Assembly: GCF_014698505.1 (NCBI RefSeq)
Contig: NZ_JACJTD010000016.1
Span: forward strand, 1 to 64,000
Direction: 5' to 3'
DNA length: 64,000 nt
Source of the DNA: Nostoc foliaceum FACHB-393
GTDB lineage: Bacteria > Cyanobacteriota > Cyanobacteriia > Cyanobacteriales > Nostocaceae
Numbering within the stretch: the stretch's first letter is position 1; the number at the start of each line of letters is the position of its first letter. Made by a program: the position numbers and the translations under genes. This document shows positions 62,406-64,000 of this stretch, piece after piece. The notes beneath the pieces were generated by a model that saw only the letters and a list, made by a program, of their open reading frames with translations, did no database searches and was not told the DNA's origin.

Positions 62406-64000
62406 ATGAATCGAGTAAATATATTAGTTGTTGAAGATGAAATGATTGTGGCAATGGATATACAAAGCCGACTAAAAAAATTTGGATATACTGTTTTGGG
62501 GCTTGCCGATTCTGGAGAAGAAGCAATTAAGAAAGCAGCAGATAATTCTCTAGATTTAGTTTTAATGGATATTCATCTCAAAGGAAAGATGGACGGTGTG
62601 GAGGCCGCTCAGATAATTCATAATATTTTTAATGTTCCAATAATATATCTTACTGCTAATGCAGATGAATCAACATTGGATCGAGCAAAGGAAACAGAGC
62701 CATTTGGCTACATTCTCAAGCCTTTCAAAGAAAAGGAATTAAAATTCACTATTGAAATTACCCTTTCCAAACATCGAACGGAAAAAAAATTAAAGCAGAA
62801 TGAACAATGGCTGACTACTGTACTGAAAAGTATTGGAGATGCTGTGATTACTAGCGACGCATCTGGATCTGTGACTTTTATGAATCCGATTGCGGAGGTA
62901 ATGACGGGTTGGAATTATTCAGATGCGTTTGGTAAAGAAGCAACAGAAGTATTCAATATTGCTCATGAAAAAACTCGTGTAATAATTGAAAGTCCGATAA
63001 CGCAAGTCCTTCAGTCTGGCGTTACTGTCGGTCTACCAGAACAGACAATACTTATTGCTAGAAACGGTGCAGAAATACCAATTGATGATAGTATTGCACC
63101 TATTAAAGATGACAACGGTAACATCACGGGTGCAGTTTTGGTCTTTCAAGATATCACCGAGCGTAAGCAGATATTGGAGGCACTAGCGCGTCGCCAGCAA
63201 GAATTCAAAGCACTAGTTGAAAATGCACCCGATATTATTTCCAGATTTAACCCTCAATTGCGCTATGTTTACGTTAATCCAGCTATTGAAAAGGTTACAG
63301 GGATATCAGCCGAAACATTTATCGGCAAAACAAACGCAGAGTTAAATCTGCCGGAAGAATTTTGCCGGATATGCGATCGCAAGCTCCAGCAAGTTTTCCA
63401 AACTAAGCAAGAAACCGAGTTTGAATGCAGTCTAGCGATCGCTTCCCAAACAAGACATTACCATACCCGGCTTGTGCCTGAATTGGCTAACGATGGTTCA
63501 GTATATTTTGTCTTGAGTATCGCTCGCAACATTACTGCTCTAAAACTTGCAGAGGCGCAATTAATTTATGATGCCTTTCACGATATATTAACCGGTCTGC
63601 CAAACCGCGCCTTATTTCTTGAACGGCTAGAGCGTGCGCTCATGCTGGCAAAACGACGTACAGACTATACATTCGCTGTTCTCTTTCTAGACCTAGATCG
63701 CTTCAAAGTTGTCAACGACAGTCTCGGCCATATGATTGGCGATCAACTACTAACTGCCCTGGCTCGCAGATTGGAGAATTGCCTGCGCTCTGGAGACACA
63801 GTTGCCCGTTTAGGGGGAGATGAGTTTACAATTCTGCTTGATGATCTCAACAACATCAATGACGTAACAGGTGTAGTGGAGCGGATACACGAAGCTCTGA
63901 CATCTGCGTTCCAACTCAGCGGGTACGAAGTATTTACCACCGTCAGCATTGGCATCACCCTGAGCAAGGGTAGTTATAACCATCCAGAGGAACTCCTGCG
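62406..64000 (+). CDS. REC-PAS-PAS-GGDEF signalling protein (runs off the right edge)
   Basis: The frame is open from ATG 62406 to the window end (531 codons). Domains: REC (ILVVEDEMIVAMDIQSRLKK, Asp in LVLMDIHLKGKMDG, Lys in YILKPFKEKE); PAS 1 (LKSIGDAVITSDASGSVTFM, with PAC ending FQDITERK); PAS 2 (LVENAPDIISRFNPQLRYVY); GGDEF (YDAFHDILTGLPNRALFLER, intact RLGGDEFTILLDDL, with RSGD five residues before it as an RxxD site). The sequence at the edge may continue into an EAL domain. It is 21 bases after the REC-HisKA_2 gene. Confidence 0.92.
   Translation, partial: MNRVNILVVEDEMIVAMDIQSRLKKFGYTVLGLADSGEEAIKKAADNSLDLVLMDIHLKGKMDGVEAAQIIHNIFNVPIIYLTANADESTLDRAKETEPFGYILKPFKEKELKFTIEITLSKHRTEKKLKQNEQWLTTVLKSIGDAVITSDASGSVTFMNPIAEVMTGWNYSDAFGKEATEVFNIAHEKTRVIIESPITQVLQSGVTVGLPEQTILIARNGAEIPIDDSIAPIKDDNGNITGAVLVFQDITERKQILEALARRQQEFKALVENAPDIISRFNPQLRYVYVNPAIEKVTGISAETFIGKTNAELNLPEEFCRICDRKLQQVFQTKQETEFECSLAIASQTRHYHTRLVPELANDGSVYFVLSIARNITALKLAEAQLIYDAFHDILTGLPNRALFLERLERALMLAKRRTDYTFAVLFLDLDRFKVVNDSLGHMIGDQLLTALARRLENCLRSGDTVARLGGDEFTILLDDLNNINDVTGVVERIHEALTSAFQLSGYEVFTTVSIGITLSKGSYNHPEELL

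Overview
The window comes from a filamentous, probably heterocyst-forming cyanobacterium of the Nostoc/Anabaena type. The evidence is the start of a photosystem II D1 gene at the left edge, a urea ABC transporter of cyanobacterial type, an orphan Mo-nitrogenase C-terminal domain protein, an EF-hand protein resembling the calcium sensor of heterocystous species, very frequent GCGATCGC (HIP1) octamers, and runs of the short tandem repeat AATTACG/CGTAATT typical of Nostocaceae. No rRNA, tRNA or CRISPR array was recognised.

Layout. 0-9 kb: psbA 5' end (minus), an unknown membrane protein, and the urea transporter urtABCDE on the minus strand. urtE is separated from urtD by about 1.1 kb holding a decayed toxin-antitoxin pair and a decayed Uma2-type gene. 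An FAD oxidoreductase lies upstream of urtA. 9-24 kb: an IS5-family element with a nonsense-truncated transposase, then mostly housekeeping genes: a 2-oxoglutarate oxygenase, a PNPOx-like flavoprotein, cysE, a DUF3352 protein, a rhodanese, hrcA, an ABC-2 permease, exoD, txlA, a divergent P450/TetR pair and a GAF-GGDEF protein. 25-41 kb: ligA, an internally deleted vWA protein, a GDPD phosphodiesterase, a methyltransferase, a haem-oxygenase-like diiron protein, ftsI with a probable FtsL-like partner, glgB and a TPR protein.

41-52.5 kb: a decayed accessory zone with IS fragments, two acetyltransferase remnants, the EF-hand gene and a truncated duplicate of its 5' region 9 kb away, and an ISAs1-family remnant that contains an IS5-like fragment. 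Inside it is a large signalling block: a CheY-like regulator overlapping a 1258-residue hybrid kinase with an AhpD-like N-terminus, and a six-domain response regulator (REC-wHTH-HPt-REC-REC-GGDEF). 52.7-57.7 kb: a same-strand set of GH10 glycoside hydrolase, cellulose synthase with a PilZ domain, and an HlyD-type adaptor, best read as a non-canonical cellulose synthesis and secretion locus. 57.7-59.3 kb: a gene-poor stretch with degenerate repeats and a serine-recombinase start fused to the tail of a Gly/Tyr/His-rich gene. 59.3-64 kb: a plus-strand phosphorelay of CHASE3 kinase, Rcp1-type regulator, REC-HisKA_2 kinase and REC-PAS-PAS-GGDEF protein that runs off the window.

The genes suggest links between nitrogen scavenging (urt and neighbouring oxidoreductases), cyclic-di-GMP signalling (three GGDEF proteins, one degenerate) and exopolysaccharide output (PilZ-cellulose synthase). 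These links are inferences from proximity and domain content. I found no wholly new system. The strongest candidates for undescribed biology are the AhpD-like/hybrid-kinase fusion with its degenerate receiver, the FtsL-like protein beside ftsI, the nitrogenase-C-domain pair under a 22-bp perfect palindrome, and a 32-residue membrane peptide.
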